The notes below the pieces were generated by a model, which made no database searches, was not told the origin of the DNA, and was given only the letters and a program-made list of their open reading frames with translations. The position numbers were made by a program, and so were the translations under genes. A stretch of DNA of 10,491 nucleotides. It comes from JACQNR01 sp049515175 (GTDB lineage: Bacteria; Acidobacteriota; Terriglobia; UBA7540). The stretch lies in assembly GCA_049515175.1 (NCBI GenBank), contig JBEKUI010000169.1, positions 1 through 10,491 on the forward strand, in the 5' to 3' direction. This document shows, piece after piece, positions 1 to 6,377 of the stretch (position 1 is the first letter of the stretch; every line of letters begins with the position of its first letter).

Positions 1-432
1 GAAGCGATCGAAAAGTATGGGCAGGCGATAACGCTCGATTCCAACGACGCCGAGATCCACAATAACCTCGCGGTTGCTTACTCGGCCCAGCGGAACCTCG
101 GCAAGGCCGCGGAACAATACCGGCAGGCCATCCAACTGAAACCCGATTCCGCACGTGCGCACTACAACTTGGGGACGCTGCTCCAACTGCAAGACGACCG
201 AAGCGCCGCACAGATTGAATACGCCGATGCGATTCGACTGCGGCCGGACTACGCCGCTGCGCATTTCAGCCTGGCCAAAGTGCTGGAAGGAAGCGGCAAG
301 CTCCGGGACGCCCTGGCGCATTTCCGGACCTCCTGGGAGCTCGACCCTCAGAACATGGATTCTCTTTCCGCCTACGAACGGCTGCTGGAGGTGACGAAGC
401 AATCCGCCACCCCAGGGGCCGCAGCCAACTAG
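1..432 (+). CDS. TPR-repeat protein, C-terminal fragment (5' end outside window)
   Basis: The reading frame is open from the first base and ends at TAG 430-432, giving 143 residues with no start in the window. It reads as tandem 34-residue tetratricopeptide repeats. The consensus spacing of small and aromatic residues is visible in NNLAVAYSAQRNLGKAAEQY, then HYNLGTLLQLQDD, then HFSLAKVLEGSGKLRDALAHF, each followed by a 'xLxPxx' turn (LDSND, LKPDS, LRPDY, LDPQN). TPRs form helical hairpins that bind other proteins. The partner and any N-terminal domain (enzyme, signal peptide or membrane anchor) lie outside the window, so no specific role can be given. The tail after the last repeat is short and Ala/Thr-rich. 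The gene converges on the FecR-like gene across 107 bp in which I see no clear terminator. Confidence 0.88.
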   Translation, partial: EAIEKYGQAITLDSNDAEIHNNLAVAYSAQRNLGKAAEQYRQAIQLKPDSARAHYNLGTLLQLQDDRSAAQIEYADAIRLRPDYAAAHFSLAKVLEGSGKLRDALAHFRTSWELDPQNMDSLSAYERLLEVTKQSATPGAAAN

Positions 433-539
433 CTCCGCTCAAACCGTCGCCCCATCAATGCCATCCAGGAATTCCGCCTGTGTTCTCCACGCTTCCGCGG
501 CGAAATTGGATCAGATGCAGCGCGTCGCCGGGCAAGGTG

Positions 540-1298
540 CTACCGGGTGGGGCTGACCGACCCTCCCCCGCCCGCGAGTGCTGCGGCCGCACCCGCCACT
601 GCACCGCCCACCACTCCGGCCACTACGGCAACTGAAGCTCCCGGCGACATCGTCCCGATATGCCAGGGAGGTTTCGGTGGAGGCCCCTTCGCTGGCGGCG
701 CAGGCTCCTCGGGTGCTGGCTTGCTCTCTTCCTTTTCCTGGCCGGGCGCGGCCGGCACTCCCACCGCGGAAGCGGCGATGGAGGCGTACGATCCCTCACG
801 AAGTTCATAGCGCAAGCCCGAGGCTCTTTCGGTGATCACGACATTCCCGAGAGTCGCCGCCACAGTCGTGGAGTGATCCGGCAGCATCGCCACCAGATAG
901 ACGGCCCTGCCGCTTGCCTTCGGCTCGACCGCATACTTCGTTGTTTCGACCCGCAACGCCGCTTGAGCCTGCTTTTGCGCGATCACCGCGCCGGAACTGA
1001 GGTCGGCCACCAAGCGTCCGCCGGCGCTGCGGAATCGCACCTGGGTTTCCTCGGCGATTGCGGCCCGGATGTTTTCGGGGAAGTCTACGAGCGCTCGCCC
1101 GCCCTTCCCCGTCCGCACCCAATCGCTGTCGAGCAAAGTGCCCTCGCCCGGCAAGGGGACATCACCCACAGATGTCTTCGAGGCGGCGATGACTTGGCCG
1201 ATCACCGGCGCCCCCCCCGGAAGGGCGATTCCGCCCCCCGCAGCAAGCTGGATGGCCAGCATCGTCGATATGATGAGTTGTTCCAGTGGTCTTCGCAT
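540..1298 (-). CDS. FecR-like exported protein with C-terminal glycine-zipper segment
   Basis: The product has 252 residues. The start is ATG 1298 because AGGAGG lies 4 nt upstream; the frame stays open further upstream only because it overlaps the glycosyltransferase gene. Residues 1-25 look like a signal peptide or anchor (RR, then a hydrophobic stretch to AAGGG). Residues about 33-110 have the FecR-domain pattern: a G-V strand, 'LLDSDWVRTGKGGRALVDF', and 'VRFRSAGGRLVADLSSGAV'. FecR domains act as periplasmic sensors in iron-siderophore signalling, but many family members are standalone secreted proteins of unknown role. No sigma factor or TonB receptor gene is nearby, so I do not infer iron regulation. 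Residues 185-212 are a Pro/Glu/Lys-rich linker. Residues 220-246 are an Ala/Gly/Val segment (GVVGGAVAGAAAALAGGGG) that may insert in or pack on a membrane. The gene lies 101 bp after the wecG-like gene on the same strand, so co-transcription is possible. Confidence 0.72.
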   Translation of the reverse strand: MRRPLEQLIISTMLAIQLAAGGGIALPGGAPVIGQVIAASKTSVGDVPLPGEGTLLDSDWVRTGKGGRALVDFPENIRAAIAEETQVRFRSAGGRLVADLSSGAVIAQKQAQAALRVETTKYAVEPKASGRAVYLVAMLPDHSTTVAATLGNVVITERASGLRYELREGSYASIAASAVGVPAAPGQEKEESKPAPEEPAPPAKGPPPKPPWHIGTMSPGASVAVVAGVVGGAVAGAAAALAGGGGSVSPTR

Positions 1299-1399
1299 GG
1301 TGCCTCCTACGTTGAATCGTTGAGAATTCCTATCTGGCGGATTGTCGGAAGCGACTCTCCGCTGCCGGATGCCCCGCCGGAAACAGCCCGGCGCTCGGG

Positions 1400-2200
1400 T
1401 TAACCGAGGCCGAGAAATTCCAGTCCCACCCTCCAAACAAACTCCGGACCCAAAACCAGGTAGCGTCGCCACAGGCGGCGCGGCTCCATCAGCAGACGCC
1501 AGAGCCATTCCAGGCCGTGCTCGCGCATCCAGCCGGGAGCCTGCCGGACGCGCCCGGTGTTGAGATCGAATGCCGCGCCCACTCCCACCATCACCGGCCC
1601 GGTCAGGCGGGCGCGGAACTCCGCCATCCAGCGTTCCTGGCGCGGTGTGCTCAACCCCACCCAAATCACGTCCGGCGTCGCGGCGCGAATCATCCCCGCG
1701 ACGTCCTCGCTTTCCTCTCCGGTCAATTCGCGAAAAGGCGGCGAGAATGTTCCAGCCACGATCAGGCCGGGAAACTCGCGACGCACACGCTTCGCCAACT
1801 CTTCTGCCACTCCCGGCGCGCCGCCGTAGAAAAAATGCCGGTAGCCCTTGGCGGCAGTCGCGCGGCAGAACTCCAGCATCAACTCCGGCCCGTAGACGCG
1901 CCGCCGCAACGGAAACCCGCGCAGCCGTCCCAGCCAGACCAGCGGCATCCCGTCCGGCACGACGAGGTCGGCGCTGTTCAGGATTTGCTTCAACTGCGGA
2001 TGGTGCTGCGCTTCTGTCACGCCATGCATCCCCGTCACTGCGATGAAGCGACTTCCCCGCCGCTCTCCAATCCAGCGTTCCATCCTTGCCATCACGTCCG
2101 GAATCTGCACCGCGTCCACGCGCACACCCAGAACGTTGAATGCCTCGGGGGCTAGCGCATCCCTGGACGCATCGAGGGCGCTGGTAGCTGCTACGCTCAT
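1400..2200 (-). CDS. WecG/TagA/CpsF family glycosyltransferase
   Basis: The product has 266 residues from ATG 2200. An in-frame TTG at 2254 would add 18 residues that lack family character. Its upstream GGAG lies 8 nt away, so it is not excluded. The family (GT26) transfers N-acetylmannosamine, N-acetylmannosaminuronate or related sugars from UDP-sugar onto a lipid-linked N-acetylhexosamine at the inner face of the membrane, during wall teichoic acid, ECA or exopolysaccharide synthesis. Visible landmarks are FNVLGVRVDAV (21-31), the substrate loop VTGMHGVTEAQ (55-65), ADLVVPDGMPLVWLGR (77-92) with the Asp at 83 matching the catalytic Asp of the family, FFYGGAPGVAEELA (123-136), and the highly conserved PDVIWVGLSTPRQERWM (176-192). 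The basic, Trp-rich C-terminus (EWLWRLLMEPRRLWRRY) fits a peripheral membrane contact. The exact sugar cannot be read from sequence. No other polysaccharide gene is in the window. Confidence 0.9.
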   Translation of the reverse strand: MSVAATSALDASRDALAPEAFNVLGVRVDAVQIPDVMARMERWIGERRGSRFIAVTGMHGVTEAQHHPQLKQILNSADLVVPDGMPLVWLGRLRGFPLRRRVYGPELMLEFCRATAAKGYRHFFYGGAPGVAEELAKRVRREFPGLIVAGTFSPPFRELTGEESEDVAGMIRAATPDVIWVGLSTPRQERWMAEFRARLTGPVMVGVGAAFDLNTGRVRQAPGWMREHGLEWLWRLLMEPRRLWRRYLVLGPEFVWRVGLEFLGLG

Positions 2201-2880
2201 GGCCAGTCCGTAGTGGTCAGCAATCGGTGAGTGGAGATGCCTGCCATCCGGCAAGCTCGGAGCTCCGCGTCTGGGAGTTCGACTGGTTCGATGCAGCCCT
2301 GAAAAGGGGTCGAAATTTAGCTTCGTTGTTTCGCCTGAGAATCTAACTTATTGATAAAAGATAACATCGCAGCTTTGTGTAACTTTTACATTGTGCCTTT
2401 GTTTTCAATAACATAGCAGCTTGGTTTTGTCCAGAAAATTGTAATTCGCTCATTCCAAATGACATCGCAGCTTTGTTTTCGTATATATATAAGGAGCGCT
2501 GGAGGCTGGCGCGAGGCTGTCCGGCAGGTCCCGGCTCGCCCCGACACAGCGCGTGACCCATGCCTTTGGCCACGCTGCATGGCCGGCCCCGCGCACGAAG
2601 TGACCGGTGTTTTTCACCCGCGCGTTCAATCTGCGGCCGACTTCGTAGGTTAAATTGCGATCCCTGGGTTCCGTCACACACCCACCGCCGACCGCCCGCT
2701 TCCGCCATCTCCCAACAAACTAGACTAGCACACTTGCCTAACAAAGTCAAGAACATTTCCGCCCGCCGCGCTTTGGCGGCCTGTGGCTCATTCGTATGCA
2801 AACCGCGGAGTTGGCAATTCGGCCCACGCTATTCGCCACCTCGTTCCTTGCCCGCGCCGCAGTCCGGTGCCGGGGCCGCT
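2201..2880. other. Gene-poor stretch between wecG-like gene and integrase remnant
   Basis: Nearly 700 bp hold no convincing gene. Bases 2255-2312 are ordinary GC-rich sequence upstream of the glycosyltransferase. Bases 2313-2490 are strikingly AT-rich and contain the repeat array described separately. Bases 2491-2880 return to GC-rich sequence in which I see no recognisable domain, RNA gene or strong terminator. Frames are open by chance on both strands, but their translations are Arg/Pro/Ala-rich and resemble no family. The abrupt composition change, with a recombinase scrap and a tRNA at the right, suggests a decayed insertion. Confidence 0.6.
2361..2478 (+). repeat. Three 20-bp direct repeats, about 50 bp apart, in an AT-rich block
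   Basis: The copies are ATAACATCGCAGCTTTGTGT (2361-2380), ATAACATAGCAGCTTGGTTT (2408-2427) and ATGACATCGCAGCTTTGTTT (2459-2478), with start-to-start distances of 47 and 51 bp. The core is ACATnGCAGCTT. Weaker matches sit at 2388-2406 (ACATTGTGCCTTTGTTTTC, 15 of 19 against copy 3) and 2313-2332 (AAATTTAGCTTCGTTGTTTC), which keeps the spacing near 25/50 bp. A short inverted repeat, TGTAA-CTT-TTACA, lies at 2378-2390. Regular transposase-site arrays at the end of Tn7/Mu/IS21-type transposons look like this. Multiple operator sites upstream of the wecG-like gene are the alternative. The repeats themselves are plain in the sequence; their function is inference. Confidence 0.75.
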
Positions 2881-3096
2881 CACTTTGCAGTGACTGTTCG
2901 GTATTCGCACTTGGCACCTTCACATCAGCGGGAGGCAATCGAGCGGCTTACGGTAGGCCCAACCAGCACTGCTACTAGCACCAAGCCTCTTGACGATCCT
3001 TGGAGCGGAAAGAAGAACTGGTCCAAGTCTAATGAAATGTTGGTGCTGGAGGGGGGAGTTGAACCCCCACGCTGCTTACGCAGCGCGAGATTTTGA
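2881..3096 (+). pseudogene. C-terminal remnant of a tyrosine recombinase (phage-type integrase)
   Basis: The frame reads HFAVTVRYSHLAPSHQREAI then ERL from 2881. This matches the end of the catalytic domain of phage-type tyrosine integrases, the 'T.RYSHLAPEH...A...L' block that carries the active-site Tyr (codon at 2902-2904). The Thr/Ser-rich tail that follows (TSTATSTKP) is also typical. Nothing upstream in this frame resembles the rest of the domain: the Arg and His-x-x-Arg boxes and the N-terminal SAM-like domain are absent, so only a scrap survives. In another frame at about 2829-2861, FATSFLARAAV faintly recalls the HTFAS box, which would imply a frameshift plus a small deletion, but this is weak. 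The frame runs on into the oppositely oriented tRNA-Leu gene and stops at TGA 3094-3096. A recombinase end beside a tRNA 3' end is the usual arrangement of an integrated element. Confidence 0.68.
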
Positions 3097-3129
3097 GTCT
3101 CGTGCGTCTGCCAGTTCCGCCACTCCAGC
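3041..3129 (-). tRNA. tRNA-Leu, anticodon CAA
   Basis: The 89-nt gene includes an encoded CCA (TGG at 3041-3043 on the + strand). Acceptor arms GCTGGAG and CTCCAGC pair perfectly. The anticodon stem CGAGA/TCTCG encloses the loop CTCAAAA, giving anticodon CAA for UUG codons. The long variable arm (CGCTGC-GTAA-GCAGCG) is the class II hallmark of tRNA-Leu. The T arm GGGGG-TTCAACT-CCCCC is intact. The 3' end faces the integrase remnant, so this gene is the likely former attachment site. Confidence 0.97.
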
Positions 3130-3138
3130 TCGTCAGTC

Positions 3139-3168
3139 ATCTTAGCAGCAGTCAGGAAACTCTGGCAA
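3139..3168 (-). promoter_or_regulatory. Promoter of tRNA-Leu
   Basis: On the minus strand TTGCCA (3168-3163) is followed after 18 bp by TAAGAT (3144-3139). The -10 element ends 9 nt before the mature tRNA 5' end, leaving a leader of only a few bases, as is usual for tRNA genes. A second AT-rich stretch with TATAAA (3229-3224) lies farther up but lacks a good -35. Confidence 0.6.
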
Positions 3169-3303
3169 GACAGAGGCTTTCCGCCGAGGGTTCGTTAGTC
3201 ATACGATACACAATGTAGATAATTTTATATCAGGGACTCATTCAATTGATTCATACGGCTTGAAGGCGGCCGGCGCGCGGCGCATCCTCGCCCGGAATCC
3301 GGC

Positions 3304-3328
3304 GCCAGGCGGCGGGAATTGCCCTGGC
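3304..3328 (-). terminator. Weak hairpin just after mlaD stop
   Basis: GCCAGG (3304-3309) and CCTGGC (3323-3328) form a perfect 6-bp stem with a 13-nt loop, 10 bp past the mlaD stop. There is no T-run, so intrinsic termination is doubtful. Position is the main support. Confidence 0.22.
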
Positions 3329-3338
3329 TCGAGGGCGG

Positions 3339-4415
3339 TCAGAAGATCCGGACTTTAATGGTCAGATACTTCTTGGGATTCTGTCGGAACTCGGTCAGAA
3401 ACTCGCGCATGGATTGCGAGCTAGCGCTCAGGTTGTTGTAGAGCGTGGGGTCGGTGGAGAGCTTCCCCAGCGTTCCCTGACCCTGCTCGATGCGGGTGGC
3501 GATGATGTTGAGGCGGTCGAAGGTGTCGTTCATGCGATTGTAGAGTTGCTGGTCGATGGCCAGCTTGCCGAGCGTTCCCTGGCCTTTGTTGACATTGTCC
3601 ACCAGAGTGTTGGCGCGCGCCAGGACTTGCTCCGCCTGATTGAATACCGAGGGGTCGTTGATGAATTTGGCCAGCGTGCCTTTGCCCGACTGCACATCGT
3701 CCAGCACCTTGTTCAGCCGGTCGATGCTCGCGACGGTGCGGTTGTATAAAGTTTCATCCGCCATGAGCTTTCCGATGGTGCCTTCTCCGCGACTGACGCG
3801 GTCGAGGAGCTGGCGGAACTGCTCGGTGATCTGGTTCATGCGGTTGTACATCGCCTGGTCGTAAATGACTTTGCCCAGGGTTCCTTTGCCGGCCTGAATC
3901 TGGCCGGTGACGTCGTTGAGCTTGTCGCTGAGCACGCGGAGATTGGAAATGACATCATTCGTATTCTGCACGATGCGCTTGATATCGGCTTCCTCAGCGC
4001 TCTTTACCGTGCCGCCATTGGGTGTTACGACTTCCGCGGCCCCACCGCGAGTGATATCCACAAAAGCCTCGCCCAGCAACCCGGCGGTGGCCAGGTGGGC
4101 GACGGAATCCTGACGGATTTCCTTCTGGTAATTGACAGGAATTCGCATCGTGACTTCCACGGCGCGCTCCGGCTCCGTGAAGCTCGAGATGCCAATGCTT
4201 TCGACCACGCCCACCGGTACCCCGGAGACGCGCACCTGCGAGCCGCCGCGCAGCCCGGACGCGCCGGAGAAGTAAGTCTTCAGGGTGTACCGGCGGGTGA
4301 AGAACCCCACCTGACCGCTAATGAAGAAGACCCCGACCCCCAAAACTGCCAGGCTGACCAGCACCAGCAGGCCGACTCGCAGTTGCGCCCAACTGACTTG
4401 TTTGCGCTGAGGCAT
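3339..4415 (-). CDS. mlaD: MCE/MlaD family protein with five C-terminal 34-residue repeats
   Basis: The product has 358 residues. ATG 4415 is preceded by GGAGGAGG with 6 nt spacing. MlaD-type proteins are membrane-anchored, periplasmic lipid-binding subunits that form hexameric rings on MlaE and carry phospholipid between the membranes. Residues 13-33 are one transmembrane helix. Residues about 42-123 are the MCE domain (YFSGASGLRGGSQVRVSGVP, then GLLGEAFVDI). From residue 176 to about 345 the protein is five tandem copies of a 34-residue unit starting GxGTLGK (176, 210, 244, 278, 312) with a central LYNR and amphipathic helices. These probably form a helical needle or coiled-coil extension of the ring. 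The conserved end is NPKKYLTIKVRIF. It lies last in mlaE-mlaF-mlaD, 61 bp after mlaF. A TCGCCA-17 bp-TACAAT element in that gap (4475-4447) could be a weak internal promoter. Confidence 0.92.
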   Translation of the reverse strand: MPQRKQVSWAQLRVGLLVLVSLAVLGVGVFFISGQVGFFTRRYTLKTYFSGASGLRGGSQVRVSGVPVGVVESIGISSFTEPERAVEVTMRIPVNYQKEIRQDSVAHLATAGLLGEAFVDITRGGAAEVVTPNGGTVKSAEEADIKRIVQNTNDVISNLRVLSDKLNDVTGQIQAGKGTLGKVIYDQAMYNRMNQITEQFRQLLDRVSRGEGTIGKLMADETLYNRTVASIDRLNKVLDDVQSGKGTLAKFINDPSVFNQAEQVLARANTLVDNVNKGQGTLGKLAIDQQLYNRMNDTFDRLNIIATRIEQGQGTLGKLSTDPTLYNNLSASSQSMREFLTEFRQNPKKYLTIKVRIF

Positions 4416-4476
4416 TGCTGACCTCCTCCGGGAAAGCTTCGCAGTTATTGTAGTCCATCGCGCCGAGCGTGGCGAA

Positions 4477-5313
4477 TCAGCTGAGAAACCCGCGCAAGTA
4501 AGGATCGCGCGTGCCCGCCAACTCTTCGGCGGGACCCCAGAAGTAAACTGCGCCCTCGCGCAGGACCAGAAAGCGCGAGGGCGAGCGCCCGCCCGCGCCG
4601 CCGTCCGAAGTGGCGGGAACCAAGTCCTGCCTTTCGGGGGAGTACGCAAATCTTGCCAGAGCGTAGGCGTCCGCGAGCCGGTGAGTGACCACGAGCGTGC
4701 TCACCCGCTGGATATCGCGCAGCTTGGCGATGAGAATATTGATGGTGTGGGCGGTCACGGGATCGAGCCCGGCGGTGGGCGAGTCGTAGAGCATGATGGA
4801 AGGCTCGCTGACGATGGCCCTCGCAATGGACACGCGACGGCGCATTCCGCCTGACAGTTCGGCGGGCATCTTCTCCAGCGTCTGCTCGAGCTCGACGAAG
4901 CGCAGTACCTCCCGGACGCGCTGCTCGATGTGCTCCTCGTTCTTTTCGCCATCTTCGCGCAGGCGGTAGGCAACATTCTCGAAAACGGAGAGGGAGTCGA
5001 AGAGCGCTCCTTCTTGAAACACGATCCCCATGCGCCGCCGGAAGGGGAACAGCTCACTTTCCTCGAGGGGCCCGAGGTCTTTTCCTTCGATGAGCACCTG
5101 GCCGGAGTCCGGCTTGAGCAATCCGAGAATGAGCTTCAAGAGCACCGATTTGCCCGAGCCGGTGACCCCCAGCAGGATGAGCGTCTCGCCGGCGCGAAGT
5201 TCAAACGAAACGTCGTCGAGCACGGCTTTGTCTTCAAACGCCAGGGAAACGTGGCGAACGTTGACGGCGGCTGGTGAGCTCGATGCGGCCGGGTTGGGGA
5301 TCAGAGGTGTCAT
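4477..5313 (-). CDS. mlaF: MlaF-type ABC transporter ATPase, with Ser at the catalytic Glu position
   Basis: The product has 278 residues and energises lipid transport by the MlaE permease from the cytoplasmic side. Walker A is GVTGSGKS (49-56), the Q-loop Gln is 100, the signature is LSGGM (153-157), Walker B is IMLYD (173-177) followed by SPTAGLDP, and the H-loop His is 211. The residue after the Walker B Asp is Ser178 (codon TCG), where ABC ATPases normally have the Glu that activates water. Residues about 222-247 (YSPERQDLVPATSDGGAGG and flanks) are a low-complexity insertion after the H-loop, before the usual 'LREGAVYFWGPAEEL' strand. The domain then ends with 'DPYLRGFLS', typical of this subfamily. 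ATG 5313 is the only good start. An AAGGAGGG sits 20 nt upstream, too far to be ideal, while GAAG is close to the ATG. It lies 159 bp after mlaE. Confidence 0.93.
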   Translation of the reverse strand: MTPLIPNPAASSSPAAVNVRHVSLAFEDKAVLDDVSFELRAGETLILLGVTGSGKSVLLKLILGLLKPDSGQVLIEGKDLGPLEESELFPFRRRMGIVFQEGALFDSLSVFENVAYRLREDGEKNEEHIEQRVREVLRFVELEQTLEKMPAELSGGMRRRVSIARAIVSEPSIMLYDSPTAGLDPVTAHTINILIAKLRDIQRVSTLVVTHRLADAYALARFAYSPERQDLVPATSDGGAGGRSPSRFLVLREGAVYFWGPAEELAGTRDPYLRGFLS

Positions 5314-5472
5314 GACTTCAGAGACTGTTTTCCCTCCTTAGCGCTGACGAGTTGGGGGCGGATGAGTATTCTATCGTGAGCGAGGAGTGCCCTTTGCTGA
5401 AAATCCTGCATGGGCCGCCCGCATGACGGCACTTCGCGGCCAACGTCGATCGTGGACTGTCGAGGCGCCCCA

Positions 5473-6240
5473 CTAGAAAAAACCAACCGCGATGAGGAGC
5501 TTGGTGATGAAGAAGTCGACGACGAGGATGAGGACACAGGCGACCACCACGGCGCGGGTAGTGGCCCGTCCGACGCCTTCCGTCCCGCCGGTCGTATGCA
5601 ATCCGGAATAACAGCCGACCAGCGCCACGATGGCCGCAAAGAAGAACGGCTTGACCAGGCCCTGAACGCAATCCGAGAAATCCAGTGCCTCATAGGCTGA
5701 TTGCGAGTACTCGGACCAGCTCAGGTGAGCCGTGGACATGCTCACCCAGGCGCCGCCCATCAAACCGCAAAAATCCGAAAGGATGGTGAGCAACGGCAGC
5801 GTAATGACGGTGGCGTAGAGGCGCGGCGACACCAGCTTGCGGAGAGGGTCAGTGCCCAGGGCGCGCATGGCGTCGATCTGCTCACTCACCAGCATGGAGC
5901 CGATTTCCGAGGCGATGCCGGAACTGTTCCGCCCGGCCACCATCAAGGCCGTGAGCACGGGCCCGAGCTCTCGGACCATCGATAGGCCCACGACCTGGCC
6001 GAGCAGGCCTGTCTCACCAAAGCGGCCCAGCGTGCGATAGGTTTGAAGGGCCAGCACTCCGCCGGTGAAGAAGCCGGTGAGCAAGACGATGGGTAGGGAG
6101 CCGAAGCCGATGACGTCCATCTGCACCAGCGTGTCGGTCAGATAGCGGGGGCGAGTAAACAAATGACGGAAGGAGGCCGTGAGTAGTTCCGCGAATTCCT
6201 GGACGGCCAGGACCCTGCGTTTGATGAAGGTCTCGATCAC
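5473..6240 (-). CDS. mlaE: MlaE-type lipid ABC transporter permease
   Basis: The product has 255 residues from GTG 6240. MlaE/YrbE permeases form the homodimeric membrane core of the MCE transporter and sit between the MlaF ATPase and the MlaD ring. Family signatures are clear: TGFFTGGVLALQTY (about 50-63), the conserved VRELGPVLTALMVAGR with GIASEIGSMLVSEQIDAM ('ELGPVLTALMVAGR...EIG.M...EQIDA'), LGTDPLRKLVSPRLYA (the coupling region), then helices ending with VVACVLILVVDFFITKLL. The N-terminal amphipathic part (IETFIKRRVLAVQEFAELL) is also typical. An upstream in-frame TTG (6282) overlaps the likely transcription start, whereas GTG 6240 has GGAG 4 nt before it, so I prefer GTG. It is first in the mlaEFD operon. 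No mlaB or mlaC homologue is in the window. Confidence 0.93.
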   Translation of the reverse strand: MIETFIKRRVLAVQEFAELLTASFRHLFTRPRYLTDTLVQMDVIGFGSLPIVLLTGFFTGGVLALQTYRTLGRFGETGLLGQVVGLSMVRELGPVLTALMVAGRNSSGIASEIGSMLVSEQIDAMRALGTDPLRKLVSPRLYATVITLPLLTILSDFCGLMGGAWVSMSTAHLSWSEYSQSAYEALDFSDCVQGLVKPFFFAAIVALVGCYSGLHTTGGTEGVGRATTRAVVVACVLILVVDFFITKLLIAVGFF

Positions 6241-6287
6241 CGGACTCCAAGCTGTGTCGACACAGCCGTTGCGAAGCTGCAAGTCAG

Positions 6288-6317
6288 AATCTAGCCGCGA
6301 GGGGTTCGTGAAGTCAA
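6288..6317 (-). promoter_or_regulatory. Promoter of the mlaEFD operon
   Basis: On the minus strand TTGACT (6317-6312), an 18-bp spacer and TAGATT (6293-6288) match sigma-70 consensus at 5 and 4 of 6 positions. Initiation about 7 nt beyond the -10 falls near 6280, giving a leader of about 40 nt to GTG 6240 and ruling against the TTG at 6282. Confidence 0.62.
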
Positions 6318-6340
6318 GGGCCAGCGCGCGCCCGCGCTAC

Positions 6341-6369
6341 TTGGCGACGCGCCGCAATTCGTGTAGGCT
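6341..6369 (+). promoter_or_regulatory. Promoter of aguB, probably leaderless
   Basis: TTGGCG (6341-6346), a 17-bp spacer and TAGGCT (6364-6369). The ATG is at 6378, only 8 nt past the -10 element, and no Shine-Dalgarno sequence precedes it. Transcription should therefore begin at or within a base or two of the start codon. It points away from the mlaE promoter, with 23 bp between the two -35 elements. Confidence 0.5.
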
Positions 6370-6377
6370 TTGGTGCC

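Noticed and set aside
1375..1393. CGCCGG/CCGGCG hairpin after the wecG-like gene as a terminator
   Set aside because: Only 6 bp with no T-run, in GC-rich DNA where such stems are common.
660..1403. 247-codon plus-strand frame opposite the FecR-like gene
   Set aside because: High-GC antisense shadow, Arg/His-rich. The opposite strand has a ribosome-binding site, signal peptide and FecR pattern.
2361..2478. CRISPR array
   Set aside because: Only three imperfect 20-bp repeats, with intermediate degenerate copies, no uniform spacers and no cas genes.
2343..2801. Open frame of 152 codons on the minus strand across the repeat array
   Set aside because: Its C-terminal part is just the translated AT-rich repeats (AAM, QAAML). 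The rest is Arg/Gly/Ala-rich with no family resemblance, and there is no ribosome-binding site. A decayed gene cannot be fully excluded.
2498..3052. GCTGGAGG at 2498-2505 matching the tRNA-Leu 3' acceptor segment (3045-3052), as a possible att duplication
   Set aside because: An 8-base match is too short, and it does not extend into flanking sequence.
2925..3140. 71-codon minus-strand frame over the tRNA region
   Set aside because: The translation (LEWRNWQTHETQNLALRKQR) is the familiar read-through of a tRNA-Leu gene, not a protein.
5314..5472. Internal gene or promoter in the 159-bp mlaE-mlaF gap (TAGAAT at 5373-5368)
   Set aside because: No -35 element at 16-18 bp from TAGAAT. Frames crossing the gap are extensions of mlaE shadows.
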